Shown: positions 1-12,494, numbered from the stretch's first letter. The stretch: 64,000 nucleotides of DNA from Antedon bifida (GCA_963402885.1 OY727096.1:2790001-2854000); one strand, 5' to 3'. Made by a program: numbers and translations. Notes: generated by a model from the letters alone, not told the origin.

Positions 1-124
1 TAACACAGTTAGGGAAAGTGTTCCTATTTCACATTACTGAAGTACGTAATCCATCTACTGGTTACAGAGTGTCTAGAGCAAAGCACATAATTTGATATGA
101 AACACCTTTTATTGTAAGCAACCA

Positions 125-255
125 TTTGTCAAAAAATGTGCCCATACATGGACATGATGATGTCATATCACTAGTACCCTATTTGGGTATATCACTGCCA
201 TATTTGGGCACATCACACTTTTTTGTCAAACTAGTTTGATAGTGTGGACAGTGTG
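125..255 (-). mobile_element. Family-A foldback MITE, left end lost
   Basis: Runs from AAAAAATGTGCCCATACATG to CTAGTTTGATAGTGTGGACA. One intact CArG box (CCATATTTGG). Confidence 0.75.
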
Positions 256-1157
256 AGCACTAACCCACTATAAATCAGGGCCATTATTAATCTGTAAGTA
301 AATAATAAATATACAACAGTATAATATCAAATTATTATGAGGAATATAAACATTTAATAAAAAGTATTACTTGTACCAACGGAAGAAGAAAAAGTATAAA
401 AACAGAACCTTATTTTCAAGGAATATTAACAGCACCATTTTTTAGCAGTTAAACTTGTTTTGTACTCAACAATTTTCACAATAATATTCTCAATTAACCT
501 CCATATATTTTCTTGAAAGCTGTTTTTAAAATATTTTCTTTTCAGTTTACAAGATAATGCTATACAAAAAAAAATAAAAATTGTATGCACCCTTTGATGT
601 TTTAGGCCAAATAAAAGTTAGTTTCATGTCCGAGATTTTAAATAGTTTGAAAGCGCTGTATAATAGAAAATGACATTTGGTATCAAAACAATTTAAGGTA
701 ATTAAATTTATCACAAACACTGTACTATATTTCATATTCCATCCCTACAGTTATTTATACCAGTAAAGATACAAGGACTGTCCTCCAAAATCAATTATTC
801 TAGACCTGGCCTAGCAAATATTTTCCAATTACATACATACTGTATGCCCAAACATTGTCATATTCAAGTATAATATAAACTCATTGTAAAATGCGTGGCC
901 CAGGCTTCGTGAGAGTACACCATCCCGGTTAAAATCACAATTTTCTTTTTTCAACAAATTAATACTAGTTTATGAGCTACTGCAGCAAAAATAGGATAAT
1001 TTACAATCAAAATAACAACACACAATATACTTTGTATTAATACCATTCTAAATACTGTATTGGAGAGCTTTCTAATATACATGCTCAATAGACGTAGATA
1101 GATACACACTAAATGGAGGTACACTCAATACGTCCTATATTTAATACACAGCAATGT
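256..1157. other. Probable 3' UTR/downstream region of the first gene
   Basis: AT-rich with no recognisable exon. It follows the stop at 1158 on the minus strand, so part of it is likely 3' UTR. Confidence 0.35.
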
Positions 1158-1936
1158 TTAAGCATCAGAATCTGATCTTGGTGAGGTCAGTGGGGAGCTG
1201 CTTTGATCCGATCCCGGAGCCCCTTGTGGTGAGAAGTCAAAATGTCTTTGCTCTGCGCCAACTTGCTTAACATCAGCCTGTGTGGTTGGTACACTTATGC
1301 CTGGGTTACTGAATGAACGAAAATACTGGTACATCTTGTTCAAAGGAGACACTACAAGTAGGAAGAATTAGTAAAATAAATGTAAAACAAGTGAAAATTC
1401 CCAATTTATTAAAATAAAATATCATTTTAAGCAGATCGCCAAGGATATCCATTACGTGAGTTTTCACTATCCATCTGAAAGCTGGCAACCTTGTCTCACA
1501 AGATACTTTATACACAAAAGTTTTATTACTTATATTTTATACTTTAATACATGGTAGCCATCTTTGGGATTTGAACCCAAGACTCTAGGGTAGCCAGACA
1601 TCTTAACCACAAAGATAACCTACACTGCCTTTAGTAAAAACAAAAACAAAACAACTCAGCCCTAATAATGTCTATGAGGTTTATATACTTTTTAAATTGT
1701 TATTTTACCACAAAGATAAAAATAGATAAAAACATACAGGGCGGGGTAGGCGACCCAATTGGCGAACCGATGGGTGTGGTTGGCATGGCCTTAGCATGGC
1801 AGCCATCAATTTCACTCCTATTGGAGTTGATGTCCATCTCCTGCGACTGCTGCCTTTTCTGTATCTGCTGATACTTGCGTAGACTTGAATGGCAACTTCC
1901 TGGTGCCACAAACATGCTTGGAGGAATCGTAGCCAT
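1158..1936 (-). CDS. Short Ser/Pro-rich protein, unrecognised (2 coding exons)
   Basis: Two coding exons: 1738-1936 (ATG at 1936) and 1158-1351 (TAA at 1158-1160). The donor after 1738 reads GTATGT and the acceptor before 1351 reads TTGTAG. Together they encode 130 aa, a multiple of three. The protein is hydrophilic. Near residue 20 it has a Gln/Arg-rich stretch (KYQQIQKRQQSQE), then a run of Ser/Thr-Pro sites (MPTTPIGSPIGSPTPPLSP) joined across the intron, then MYQYFRSF and an acidic Ser-rich tail. No membrane span or catalytic motif is visible. The clustered SP/TP sites suggest a proline-directed kinase substrate (inference). The frame stays open from the acceptor at 1987 to the ATG, so the protein could start further upstream. 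I do not recognise the family. The exon pair and splice sites are well supported; the function is not. Confidence 0.6.
1543..1625 (-). mobile_element. tRNA-derived SINE head
   Basis: On the minus strand, A box TGGTTAAGATG (1599-1609) and B box GGTTCAAATCC (1567-1577), with a perfect T-arm TTGGG/CCCAA around a 7-nt loop. The anticodon arm has a 5-nt loop and the acceptor stem is poor, so this is a SINE relic rather than a working tRNA. It lies in the intron between the two coding exons of the first gene. Confidence 0.6.
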
Positions 1937-2070
1937 GACAAAATAAATAATTTTCTTATTTCTAGAAACAAATTTGGCACAAATTAACTGAAAGAGAAAG
2001 AAAACACATTTATTAAAAAAATAATTCAATTTAAACTTAAAACTTGCAGGTCAAATGAGCCATAGTGTCT

Positions 2071-2223
2071 TAAGCTCTGTCTACACTATCAAATTTAATG
2101 TGATGTGCCCATATATGGACATGATGATGTCATATCACTACAATATTTGGGCATATTACTACCATATTTTGGTACATCAAACTTTCTTTGTCAAACTAAT
2201 TTGATAGTGTAGACAGAGCTTAA
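2071..2223 (-). mobile_element. Family-A MITE, full length
   Basis: Both ends present: TAAGCTCTGTCTACACTATC and GATAGTGTAGACAGAGCTTA. CCATATATGG intact; the second CArG unit has seven A/T. Confidence 0.9.
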
Positions 2224-2350
2224 GTTCTGATCTTTCGATTAAATTCTATTGAATGTGTGATAAAGAAAAATTAAACAATTAAAATATTATTTCTATATCT
2301 ACTTACCTTATATACTGTACTTAATTAAAATATGTTGAGATTATGCGCAA

Positions 2351-2466
2351 TTAATCTGCCTCGCTAATCCTTGTTCTCAAGAAATATTGCAACCAGTCGT
2401 CGTTGCAACATCCAGTGACTCCTGACATCAGCATCAAACTGGTAACGCTTAACAACTTAGCGAGTC
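2351..2466 (-). other. Possible extra exon of the 1-8 kb gene
   Basis: A pyrimidine-rich acceptor on the minus strand ends at 2467 (TTTTGTAG). It is followed by an open frame of 37 codons, starting LAKLLSVTSL and containing CCNDDWLQYFL, that stops at 2351-2353. I see no good GT donor before the stop. It may be an alternative terminal exon, a 5' UTR exon with an unseen donor, or chance. Confidence 0.25.
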
Positions 2467-2584
2467 CTACAAAAAAAAAATTATATACTGTTATATATAT
2501 AATATATTTAAATCCAAAGGCAAATTTCTGAAAAAATCAGTGGCTGGATCTCAATGGAGATAAAAAAAAAAAAGCAAAAAGCTA

Positions 2585-2932
2585 AATCAAAACGATAAAG
2601 TAAAACAGCCAGAAAAGTTAGCAGAGCTTTCGGGCAACACTAGCCCTTCATCAGTGCAAGTGAAGGAATTTGGATAACGTCATAGTATAAGAACTGGCAA
2701 GTGCTGCCTGGGTGGACAGGAATAAAAGAAATACAACAAAAGGAGACAGGGTGGACATATATATTTAATATGCGTAACTTTATTGTTATTGTGTTACATC
2801 AATCTTTTTGACCAGGACTCTCCATTAGGCCAGAGCAAATGCATTATATGGTTCTCATACGTTCGCATGTGTGATTTAAGTGTCATTGTTTGTTTTGTAA
2901 AATCCGGAATAAATTGAATTGAATTGAATTCA
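2585..2932 (+). mobile_element. Retroelement-like copy with (GAATT)n tail
   Basis: A GC-richer block starting near AAACAGCCAGAAAAGTTAGC and ending AATAAATTGAATTGAATTGAATT, a tail style of non-LTR retroelements and SINEs. It contains, on the minus strand, CTGATGA and GAAA on either side of a GGGC/GCCC hairpin. Confidence 0.4.
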
Positions 2933-3117
2933 CTCTGGTTGTTATGTTTTGAGTTGTTTTGCTTTATTCATTTATGTATTGATTAGAGTTTGTAACCAAC
3001 AACATAACAATCCTAATTCACAACCATAACGTAAAGAGAAATCCTCGTTTAAATAATTAACACAGTATATATGATTACACAATGAAGGTCATGTAAACAT
3101 CTTAAAGAACACAAATG

Positions 3118-3203
3118 TAAAGCTCTGTCTACACTATCAACTAGTTCGACAAAAAGTGTGATTTGCCCAAATATGGTTGTGATAGGCTTAAATATGGTAG
3201 TGT
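3118..3203 (+). mobile_element. Family-A MITE, left half only
   Basis: TAAAGCTCTGTCTACACTAT through CCAAATATGG; breaks off after the second unit. Confidence 0.8.
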
Positions 3204-3454
3204 TAACTTGAACGAAGGAAATGTAAAAAGAAATCAATAGTAGAAAACTGTGTCTTACAATACTGGTACGGGTATTACAGTACTGGATACTACAATATAA
3301 AGAATTGTTTGTTTGTCAGACTACTGGTGGTGAATAATAGAGATCATGGTCCCTAATAGTGCCAGTTACTTTAATCAATAAAACATATTGTCATGGATGA
3401 ATCTAGCCAAAAGGCTTGAATGGGTGCCAATTATTGTAGTGCAAGTTTTAATAT

Positions 3455-3630
3455 CTACAGTACACTATCAAACTTTATGTGACAAAAAAATGTAAAGTGC
3501 CCATATATGGACATGATGATGCCAAATCACTACCATATTTAAGCATATTATCAAGTGATACCATACCATATTAGGGCACATCACACTTTTTTTGTCAAAC
3601 TAGTTTGATAGGGTTGTAGACAGAGCTTAA
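3455..3630 (-). mobile_element. Family-A MITE with internal expansion
   Basis: The right end has a small insertion (GATAGGGTTGTAGACAGAGC). An extra ATTATCAAGTGATACCATAC sits between the central units. Confidence 0.82.
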
Positions 3631-3699
3631 CATTACACATTTAATGCTTCATATAAGGGCTATTTCTGCTCAATAAATTACTCCAAATTTCTTTCCAGC

Positions 3700-3895
3700 A
3701 GAAACGGAACACATTTCACAGTTGTTAGAGAAAAATTGATCAACTGGAAAAACGACGATTTACCATAGTTATGCTTGCCTTTTCTTGTGCACTTTTTAAA
3801 TGTTTTTTTATGAAATTGTATTACCACAATCAAATGAATTTCCTAGGAGTTTGGGATAATAAAGTTTTATTGTATTGTATTGTTATAAAAAACAC
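3700..3895 (+). mobile_element. Non-LTR-like 3' end with (ATTGT)n tail
   Basis: Ends GATAATAAAGTTTTATTGTATTGTATTGTT: a polyadenylation-like signal followed by a short tandem tail. The body has no coding frame. Confidence 0.4.
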
Positions 3896-4105
3896 TGTGT
3901 ATATACGAGTTCAAAGGCAAAATGGTTATTTGATTGTCCGCCGTTGAACTTATGTCAACTTTCATAAAAGCATTTAGGTATTCATGGCATCATGGTCCGA
4001 TGATCACCAACTAATTGTTTTTTGGGAGCACAAGGAAATAATAATAACAGATTACTACCAGACTGTCAAATATATGTCAAATAGAAAAGGCTATTGTTAG
4101 TTTAC

Positions 4106-4270
4106 TAAGCTCTGTTTACAATATCAAACTAGTTTGACAAAAAAAGTGTGATGTGCCAAATATGGCAGTGACATGCCCACATATGGTAGTGATATGACAT
4201 CATCATGTCCATATATGGGGACATCACATTTTTTTGTCACATAAAGTTTGATAGTGTAGACAGAGCTTTA
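4106..4270 (+). mobile_element. Family-A MITE, full length, two units
   Basis: TAAGCTCTGTTTACAATATC to GTAGACAGAGCTTTA. CCAAATATGG and CCATATATGG are intact. Confidence 0.9.
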
Positions 4271-7200
4271 TAGTATGAAAATTGACACAAAACATACTAT
4301 TGTGTCATAAATATTTCTTCAAATACTAAATATTTTTCATCATTATTCACACCTATACATTGTGCAATCTGTGTGTACTGCAGTTACAGTAATGCCATGT
4401 GTCAGAGAGATGTTTAAAGTATTTTGTCAACACCATGCTATATATCTTAATAACGTAATACTACTTATACCAGTTGTTGGCCAATTAAACATTATAGGTG
4501 CGAACAGTTGTTAGGGTACGATACCGATACAATAATTACATACACTGTAAATGATATCACTTGGTAGACAATATGTTGCATATTTCAGTGGTGGATCCAG
4601 GATTTTGAAATAAGGGGGCATAGGGCCTAAAAATAGTGAAATGAAGGACTGAGCTTAATTTGATGTCCTATATTTTGCATTACAGTGCTGGGCAGCCCCT
4701 TGGATCTGCCCTTGCATTCAATGCTCCTTCCCTAGGGTTATGTGTAGAGAGGCTAAGTGAGGGATTAGTAGGGTAACCACTTGTGTAGATGTAGGCCTAC
4801 TGGGTTATTGAGATAATGTACATACTATAGTACATGGTTTGTCTTTATCTGCAGAGAAACCATATGGCAATGTTATGAATGATTTATATTTCCCCGAAAA
4901 AATCAATTGAAAATTTGCAACAAATGTTGTCAAGACTGAGACTCGGATGTTTTGCTTGATTTACAGATCTCTACCATTACACCTGTTCTAGTTCTTTCAT
5001 GACAAATATGACAACATACAATTACAAGTACATTAGCTATCAAAATACAAAGGAAAGATAAAAACCAATCCCACATACTGTACAAGCTTATTCAACCACT
5101 GATTATTTAATAACTTAATGTGTCATGAATATGAATTAACTCATAATAGCAATTAACACCCATTATCAAGTGACATTATACCAATTATGTGGCATATAAA
5201 TGTTTTAATAAGTACCACTAGTCAAGGGAAATACAGTTTAATAATCACAATATATTTTTTAAAAAAGAGTAATATAATATGTATCTAATAGGCCTATGAT
5301 AATTTCCTTTATTCGCCAATGTTCCTAATGTACGCCACAAAGTATGCCATACACAGTGTATTGATCATATTGACAGTTTGGCCATAATGCATATTAAGTG
5401 GGAATTAAGACTTACTTACACTACTTACGATGGTTAAGACAGAGTAGGTGTCTAGTGACACGTACAGAGCATTTCATTTTATATGCTCTTTGATTTTAAA
5501 ATGTAGGATGGAGTCTGCATAAGTAGTAACCAGTTTGGCATTAGCATTTATTTTAATGTTAAACCAAAATGTGAATTATCCATTAAATATATTAATTGTT
5601 TTCAATCTTAAATGTTTTGTTTTCAATCTTAAATGTCTTGTTTTCAATCTTAAATGTCTTGTTTTCAATCTTAAATGTTTTGTTTTCAATCTGAAATGTT
5701 TTGTTTTCAATCTGAAATGTCTTGTTTTCAATCTGAAATGTTTTGTTTTCAATCTTAAATGTCTTGTTTTCAATCTTAAATGTCTTGTTTTCAATCTTAA
5801 ATGTCTTGTTTTCAATCTGAAATGTCTTGTTTTCAATCTTAAATGTCTTGTTTTCAATTTGAAATGTCTTGTTTTCAATCTTAAATGTTTTGTTTTCAAT
5901 CTGAAATGTCTTGTTTTCAATCTGAAATGTTTTGTTTTCAATCTTAAATGTCTTGTTTTCAATCTGAAATGTCTTGTTTTCAATCTGAAATGTCTTGTTT
6001 TCAATCTGAAATGTCTTGTTTTCAATCTGAAATGTTTTGTTTTCAATCTGAAATGTCTTGTTTTCAATCTGAAATGTCTTGTTTTCAATCCAGACATTTT
6101 TTAATTTAAGATGAATGGTTGAATTAGGAGGGAGAAGGGGACAGCTAAAGGAGGGTATAATTAATGGGTAAGATAACAATAAACAGATTGGTAATACAGT
6201 ATAAACAAATCTTGGTCATTGGAATTATAATGATTGAATTTTCTATTGAAAAAAAAAATTGACTTTCATATTTTTGGAATATTACTGTAGTGTTAATTAG
6301 TTTAACCTTTTACAGGGGAGACAACCTTATTAATAAGACCTTTCCCATAAAACAAGCACAAGGGGTAATATAATTATGTTTCTGTCTCTATTTCTATTCA
6401 GGAAAAGCCCTATTAGGGGAAAATTTGTTGGGTCCCGAAGGTGTCCCCTTAATAAGCATTACTTTATTTACAATTCAATAAGATAACTTGTAGCATATGG
6501 CTCTTTCTCATATATTCACAAGAACTGTAATGCCATATGCAATCTGGCACGCATCTATGCTTTAAAAAACAATATAATAATTACCACCATAAATCTGGTA
6601 ATAGCATAAATATATTTTAAAAAAAATTAGATAACAATTGTTACTGTATTTACGAAAGTATATTATTAGCATTTTCCATTATGTAAACCATACTGCATCA
6701 CATGGATTAATTTTCAATTAAATAAATTGATTCTGGTAAACAGGATGGTAAATAAAAAAAAGAGCCAGTACAAAATATTTTAAAAAGAACTAATACAGTT
6801 CATGGTATTTAAAAAATAGCTAATACATTGTATTCCTTCCATTTGATCAAATGCAAGCAAATTTGCCGAGATGATTTTTCAATAAAAATTGATTCTAAAG
6901 TGGTAACTTTATAAAACAGTTAATACATGGTATTACTGCAAACAATTGTTAGATATCTTTGCTAATGCTATACAGCCTCAAATATAAAACGATTCTAGAG
7001 AAATTATTAAGAGAAGAATTACTGAAGCCTAGCCTATAGCATGTTAGGATCTACAGTGTTGACTGCCTATAGAATCCTATCAGACATTTATACCAGGAAA
7101 GTGTAGCGCTAATCAACAAATAATGGGAATAATCAGGTCTAGAAATTTACTTTTTTATCCAATGATAGGAGACCTTTGGTAGTTGTCAAAATCCAGCAAA

Positions 7201-7739
7201 ATGAGCAAACTAAAACTAAGCAAACAATTATGTTATTGGTAAACTAAGTCTATAGTAGGACCACGTCACTGCGGATGTTCAAACGTTCACAAGTTTACAA
7301 TAAAACATTGCGCTTCGCATATAGCGCCCTCAAGGAACAATTGCGTGAATCTACCTATTATAGATCAAGCCTCAGGTAAGTTTAATTACACTGTAACAAA
7401 CTATTTTCTCCCAGAATTACAACCAGAAGAAAACCTAGCACTGATGAAAAACTAGCATTTATGAAAAATCTAGAAAATTTTAAATTTAAAACCTAAAAAA
7501 TAAAGTAATTAAATGACATTAAACAAATTATTTTCAATGCACTGCTACAGTAATACTAAGTTTACTATTAAAGAATGTATTAGGTAACGTGAATTCACAA
7601 AATAGTGGAAATCAACTAACTGTATTTAAAATATTTCAGTAATTTAATTTAATGGATTTTAAAATCAATTAAGCTAACCTAAAATTACAAGAACATTTCA
7701 AGTTGAAATTTGTTCAGAAAATCTATTTTAAATACTCAC
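4271..7739. other. Long first intron of the 1-8 kb gene
   Basis: Apart from the 21-bp minisatellite at 5598-6089, I see only AT-rich unique sequence. A possible decayed Tigger-like block lies around 6300-6470 (GGGGAGACAACC, GGTGTCCCCTTAATAAG). Confidence 0.4.
5598..6089 (+). repeat. 21-bp minisatellite
   Basis: About 23 tandem units of 21 bp, TTTTCAATCTTAAATGTCTT plus G. Sites vary between CTTAAA and CTGAAA and between GTCTTG and GTTTTG. It lies in the long first intron of the 1-8 kb gene. It keeps reading frames open on both strands because 21 is divisible by three, which is an artefact and not coding. Confidence 0.95.
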
Positions 7740-7795
7740 GACAAAACTCTCATCATCCTAGCGCTTACTATCAGACTGACAAAGCTGGAATGATG
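7740..7795 (-). other. 5' UTR first exon of the 1-8 kb gene
   Basis: On the minus strand a strong donor (GTC|GTGAGT) lies at 7739/7740, 50-60 nt downstream of a TATA box at 7820-7827. This spacing suits a non-coding first exon beginning near 7790-7797. The next recognised exon on this strand is at 1738-1987 (or 2351-2466), giving an intron of about 5 kb. The transcription start is inferred from TATA spacing, not seen. Confidence 0.5.
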
Positions 7796-7819
7796 AGCTG
7801 ATAAAATGCACGTACGCTG

Positions 7820-7869
7820 TATATATATTACACAGTATAAAGGTCAAGAGGTCACTTTGAATGACGTCA
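7820..7869 (-). promoter_or_regulatory. Core promoter: CRE, DR2 half-sites and TATA box
   Basis: Three motifs occur in the right order for minus-strand transcription. A perfect palindromic CRE, TGACGTCA, is at 7862-7869. Two AGGTCA half-sites spaced by 2 bp (a DR2 nuclear-receptor arrangement) are at 7841-7846 and 7849-7854. TATATATA is at 7820-7827. The 5' UTR exon and its donor follow directly. CREB/ATF and nuclear-receptor control is inferred from the motifs only. Confidence 0.55.
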
Positions 7870-8070
7870 CATGTTCATTCTATTCATAGCATTCACAGTA
7901 GCATGTACGCTGAGTGTGTGTAACATTATCTTCATCATCTATACCCATTTTTAATCAATGATAAATCCTACTCCTTCCTGCTCTAAAGATTTCACAAAAA
8001 CAGTTTATTAGCTAGTTCACCGCATGTAGTCTAGTCGTTCAGCGTCAATTGCGGATCCATGGCAACCTAC

Positions 8071-8383
8071 TAAATTGGCTGTATCTAAATGTACAGTGTA
8101 AATACCAAATCGGCTGTATCTAAATGTACAACAATAAATACCAAATTGGCTGTATCTAAATGTACAACAATAAATACCAAATTGGCTATATCTAAATGTA
8201 CAGTGTAAATACCAAATCGGCTGTATCTAAATGTACAAAAATAAATACCAAATTGGCTGTATCTAAATGTACAGTGTAAATACCAAATTGGCTGTATCTA
8301 AATGTACAGTGTAAATACCAAATCGGCTGTATCTAAATGTACAAAAATAAATACCAAATTGGCTGTATCTAAATGTACAGTGT
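8071..8383 (+). repeat. 35-bp minisatellite
   Basis: About nine units combining TTGGCTGTATCTAAATGTAC with CAGTGTAAATACCAAA or CAACAATAAATACCAAA. Two sub-variants (CAGTG and AAAAA/CAACA) alternate. It starts about 200 bp upstream of the CRE promoter. Confidence 0.93.
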
Positions 8384-8611
8384 AATATAAAAATGTTACT
8401 AGTTAAAAACAGATTAATTTTATGTATTGAAATTACTGGTAATTTCCTTTTGTTTTGAATTCAATTTTCTTATTCTACATGGTATGTTACTGCGGTTTTT
8501 AGAGTTTAATTTTGAACATGTTAATAATCTAATCTTCATTTTTGTAGGTTACTTTACTGTAGTTTGTTTTATACTGTTTTTATTTCATGTTTTACCCATC
8601 TCTATGCTATG

Positions 8612-8787
8612 TAAAGCTCTGTCTACACTATCAAACTAAAGTGTGATGTGCCCAAATTTGGTAGTGATATTCCCAAATATGGTACAGTGATGTTACAAAA
8701 TTTGGTAGTGCTATGACATTATAATGTCCGTATATGGACACATCACTTTTTTTTTGTCACAAGAAGTTTGATGGTGTAGACAGGGTA
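8612..8787 (+). mobile_element. Family-A MITE, three units
   Basis: Lacks the CTAGTTTGAC inner segment. Units read CCAAATTTGG, CCAAATATGG and a decayed CAAAATTTGG. Confidence 0.88.
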
Positions 8788-9353
8788 TGACAAAATGCAA
8801 TTTTGGGCTACATGAAGGCTCCTCTTTCTAATGTCTTTTTAATTTAAATTTTTTATTTATTTTGAAAAAATTTAAAAAGCATGTATGTAATCAGCAATTA
8901 CAGTAAATGCAGTGTATACTCATGAATAATTTATTCATGAAAAACAATTTATTGCTTAACTAAATATTTTTATGACTTTTATGTCTTTGTCTATCAATCT
9001 TAATTAATCGACCAGAACTCATATTGGGCTCTTTTTGTTAAGAGAAAATACTATGAACATAAATTTTTTAATTTTTATCACATATTATTAAATTTATATT
9101 TTAAATGAAACCTACATTTTGTAAACTCTCTTCTCATTATGGGATATAAAGTTCAATTTAATAATATTTCATTTGTATTGCACAACTCAAAACTACTGTA
9201 TGATATTCATAAATCTCAGACATGATCAACCAATTGAGCTTGGATAATTACCTGGCATTTTATTGACTACAATTCTATATGCTTGTCTACAGGTGAAATA
9301 ACAAATGGTGATTTTGAAGGATATTTATACTAGGTAAGTTGAGCTGGTAGGCT

Positions 9354-9541
9354 TAATGCTCTGTCCACACTATCTTTATTTTTTCCTCCATGATCAAACT
9401 AGTTTGACAAAAAAAGTGTGATGTGCCAAAATATGGTAGTGATATGCCCAAATATGGTAGTGATATGACATCACCATGTCTATATATGGGCACATCACAT
9501 TTTTTTGTCACATAGAGTTTGATAATGTAGACAGAGCTTTA
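9354..9541 (+). mobile_element. Family-A MITE with a 20-bp insertion in the left TIR
   Basis: TTTATTTTTTCCTCCATG splits the left terminal repeat; the remainder is standard with two units. Confidence 0.87.
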
Positions 9542-12494
9542 TAGTATGTTTGGTAAGTATTGAAATGGAATGCTTGTATAAAACATACTTTGCTGTGGTA
9601 TGGTTGTTATTTGAATTATAAAAAGTAGATAATGATGTGTCATGACTTCCAGACATTGTATTGTAAAGAGATTTAATTGTTTACTTTATCACCAAGGAAG
9701 TTTACTAAACAATTTTGTTACGAATTTGAAATCGATTTTTGCCAGTTTAAATAATCGATCCTAAAGAAGGCGGTAGTTGTTATTCGTTTTATGAGCTCGT
9801 TACATTTTTATTTCTTCAACAAACAACATGTGTTCAATATAATACAATTTAATGACGTACGTGTACCATATAATAAATATTGTAATAAAGGTATGTCACA
9901 TTGCTTTACTGGCAATAATGGTTTAATCATAAAAGAAAGTATATGTATGTGGGAAGTTTTAAAGTGTGTAAAATGTGATACTTAAGTATCATTGATGACT
10001 ATTCATTATCATTCTAATATTAATAATACAAACAATCATTAAGACTTGACACATATATTATCTGTCTTTCATCATTGCAAATTATTCAATGTACATAAAG
10101 TACAGTTAGTACCTTTTGTCAATGTACATTTGAGCTCAGTTTATAGGTTTATAACGGTGTGGTTAGACTTAGAGACAGAAAACTAGTGGAGTTTAATGGT
10201 CATGAGTGCTCACTGTCTAAACCGAGGGGTCCTGGATTTTAAGGGGAGCTGGAGCTCAAGGAGGGGGTGGGGTGTTTAAGGAGGGCCCAGAGCTAAATGG
10301 GGACCTGGAGTTCAAGGGGGAGGGGGGATGGGCTGGTTTTGGTGGGTAAAGTATACCAAATTTAAGTGTGTAAATTACACTTCTCAAGGGCAGGTTGAGT
10401 ATGTTAAGTCACACTTCCTTGCCTCAAAATACAAGGTCTTTATAATAGTACTGTAGGTTAATGTAAGCTACAGCACTTGAGTAACAACATTAAAACTTTT
10501 GCGTAAGGTACTGTAAAGTACAGTATACCGTGCTGCTGCACCTCAAGCTGTTTTTATTGTATTTTTGTATATAAATTTTATTTGGCTTTGTGTTTATTGT
10601 AAAATACAAGAACAGCAAAATTGTAATGATGAGTTATGTTTGATTGTACTGATATCTTAACCTACTTATTTTTAATTGCCTTTGTTACTGCATGAATAAT
10701 TCCTCCATGGTTATAGTAAAGTTGAACTTAAAAAGAGGACTTAAAATTTGTCAAAAAAGGAGGCTAAAAACACAATTAGCTTTACACCAACTGTACTCAT
10801 TTGATGCATTGTGTAATGATTAGAGAAAAACATGCATTCAGTGCATGATAATATGAGACAATGTACATCTTGGCCTATTAACACAAAAGGCATTGAAATA
10901 CATACAAAGTGAGCATTAAGGTGAAAAATATATTGAAAAGGTTGTATTGATTAATTGTTGCAATTAGGCTAACATTTTGTAATACAGTAGGCCCATGTAA
11001 ATAACAGAATAAATGCTAGCACTGCAGATCAAATAAAGCATGTGCAAAGAGCATCAAACATTTAAATGTACCTATAAAAATCAAGAAAACACTACAGTAG
11101 TCACAAAACAGAAAAGGAAGGTTGAACGTCAGTGGGTGAAAATGATCATAGTGCATATCGGCTGTTATATATTGGCACTATACTTTACCAACAAAAAAAC
11201 ATCAGCAATACAATGGCGAGTAAAAATACTGACTGACCTACTTACTGACGAAACCTTTCACAATAAAAGGCGAAGATGGTGAATAAATTATAATGTATGA
11301 ATTTTAAATACGTTCATAACTGTCAGCTGAAATGACTGATAGCCGAAATGATCAAATGTTACCAATTCATAAAAGTTTCTTTTTTTAAATCTTTAATTTA
11401 AATTTAAATAACAAAATTAAATAATTTGAAAATTAAAAAAATAAAACGAAAATGTTGACTGCATAGAGAACTCTCCCAAAATCTGTACTATTGTAATTTT
11501 TCTTCAATTCAACATTCTTTATTTTACGCTCATCATACAGTTCATAATATTCGCTGCTGTTTAAGCAATTGGTTGGGTCAAGTGTCCTGCCTCTGAAAAA
11601 GCGGCCCCTCGATCATCATGACGGTGTTCTTGTCTGAAACATTTAAAATGGACGGCCTACACACACTTTAATAAGATGAAGAAGCCAGCAGCAGGCTTTA
11701 CGTAGCCACGAACTTATTGCTTAAATAACACACATTTTCACAAGAATATAATCTTTAAAAAATAACTAACCTTTTAAAATCTTTTAAGCAGTTACCAAGA
11801 AACAGTACATCTAAATGTTGTTGTCCTGTCTTAAATACACACAAGCGGTGGTGGTGTTGTGTTCTTCCTACAAACAATTGCTGAAGATGATACGCATCAC
11901 TAAGTACAATATGTGACCGGAATTAACCAATCACGTCGCTCGAAAAGAAAAGAATTGCCCACCAGACTTATGAACTGGTTGTATACCACGGACCAAGTTC
12001 ATGATAATACTGTATATAAATTCACGCAGATTTATTTATAACGCTGTAACTATTGTATTTCTTTTGTGCGTTGTTACATCATCATTCAAACATATTCAAG
12101 AATATTTCATGTAGAATTTTCCAGTAAAAACATGAATAAATAATTCATAGTTTACAATTGATCACGACTAAATCAGGAAGCAGGCCTTTACTCTACAACT
12201 TCCTTAGTATAACTGTTTCACCTTTTTAGTAATGTCAAATAAATATGTCTCTGAACAAATTTGTTTTTAATGTTTTGCTTGAGGTTTGAACATAGCTTTT
12301 GACATTTATAATGAAGTTTATGTTGAATGTGCTTATTGCGTTAGACATTTAAATTCAAAACTACACAACAATGGTAGACAAAAAAAACATGAGAAAATAA
12401 ATATTTATGCTAAAAAGAACTTAGCATGGCGAATAGTCAGTCACAGATTACACAGCTGCACAGAAAGAACCACAAAGTATTTTTTTATCAAATG
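9542..12494. other. Intergenic region without recognised genes
   Basis: Only short chance frames. A G-rich patch at 10240-10340 and a CpG-richer stretch at 11570-11960 (with AACCAATCACGTC near 11925) stand out. The latter could be an upstream promoter, but I see no matching exon. Confidence 0.35.
10165..10250 (+). mobile_element. Possible SINE relic
   Basis: AATGGTCATGAGTGCTCACT and CCGAGGGGTCCTGGATTTTA resemble the head of the SINE at 58275, but the B box is gone. A purine-rich GGGG tract follows (10240-10340). Confidence 0.3.

Noticed and set aside
1543-1625. Working tRNA gene
   Set aside because: A and B boxes and the T-arm are good, but the anticodon loop is too short and the acceptor stem poor; a relative at 58275 with a tail shows it is a SINE.
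5535-6179. 190-aa frames with FNLKCLV or ENKTFQI repeats
   Set aside because: Product of the 21-bp minisatellite, open on both strands; no start context or homology.
11040-11282. 80-aa Lys-rich frame
   Set aside because: AT-rich intergenic DNA with no splice context or family resemblance.
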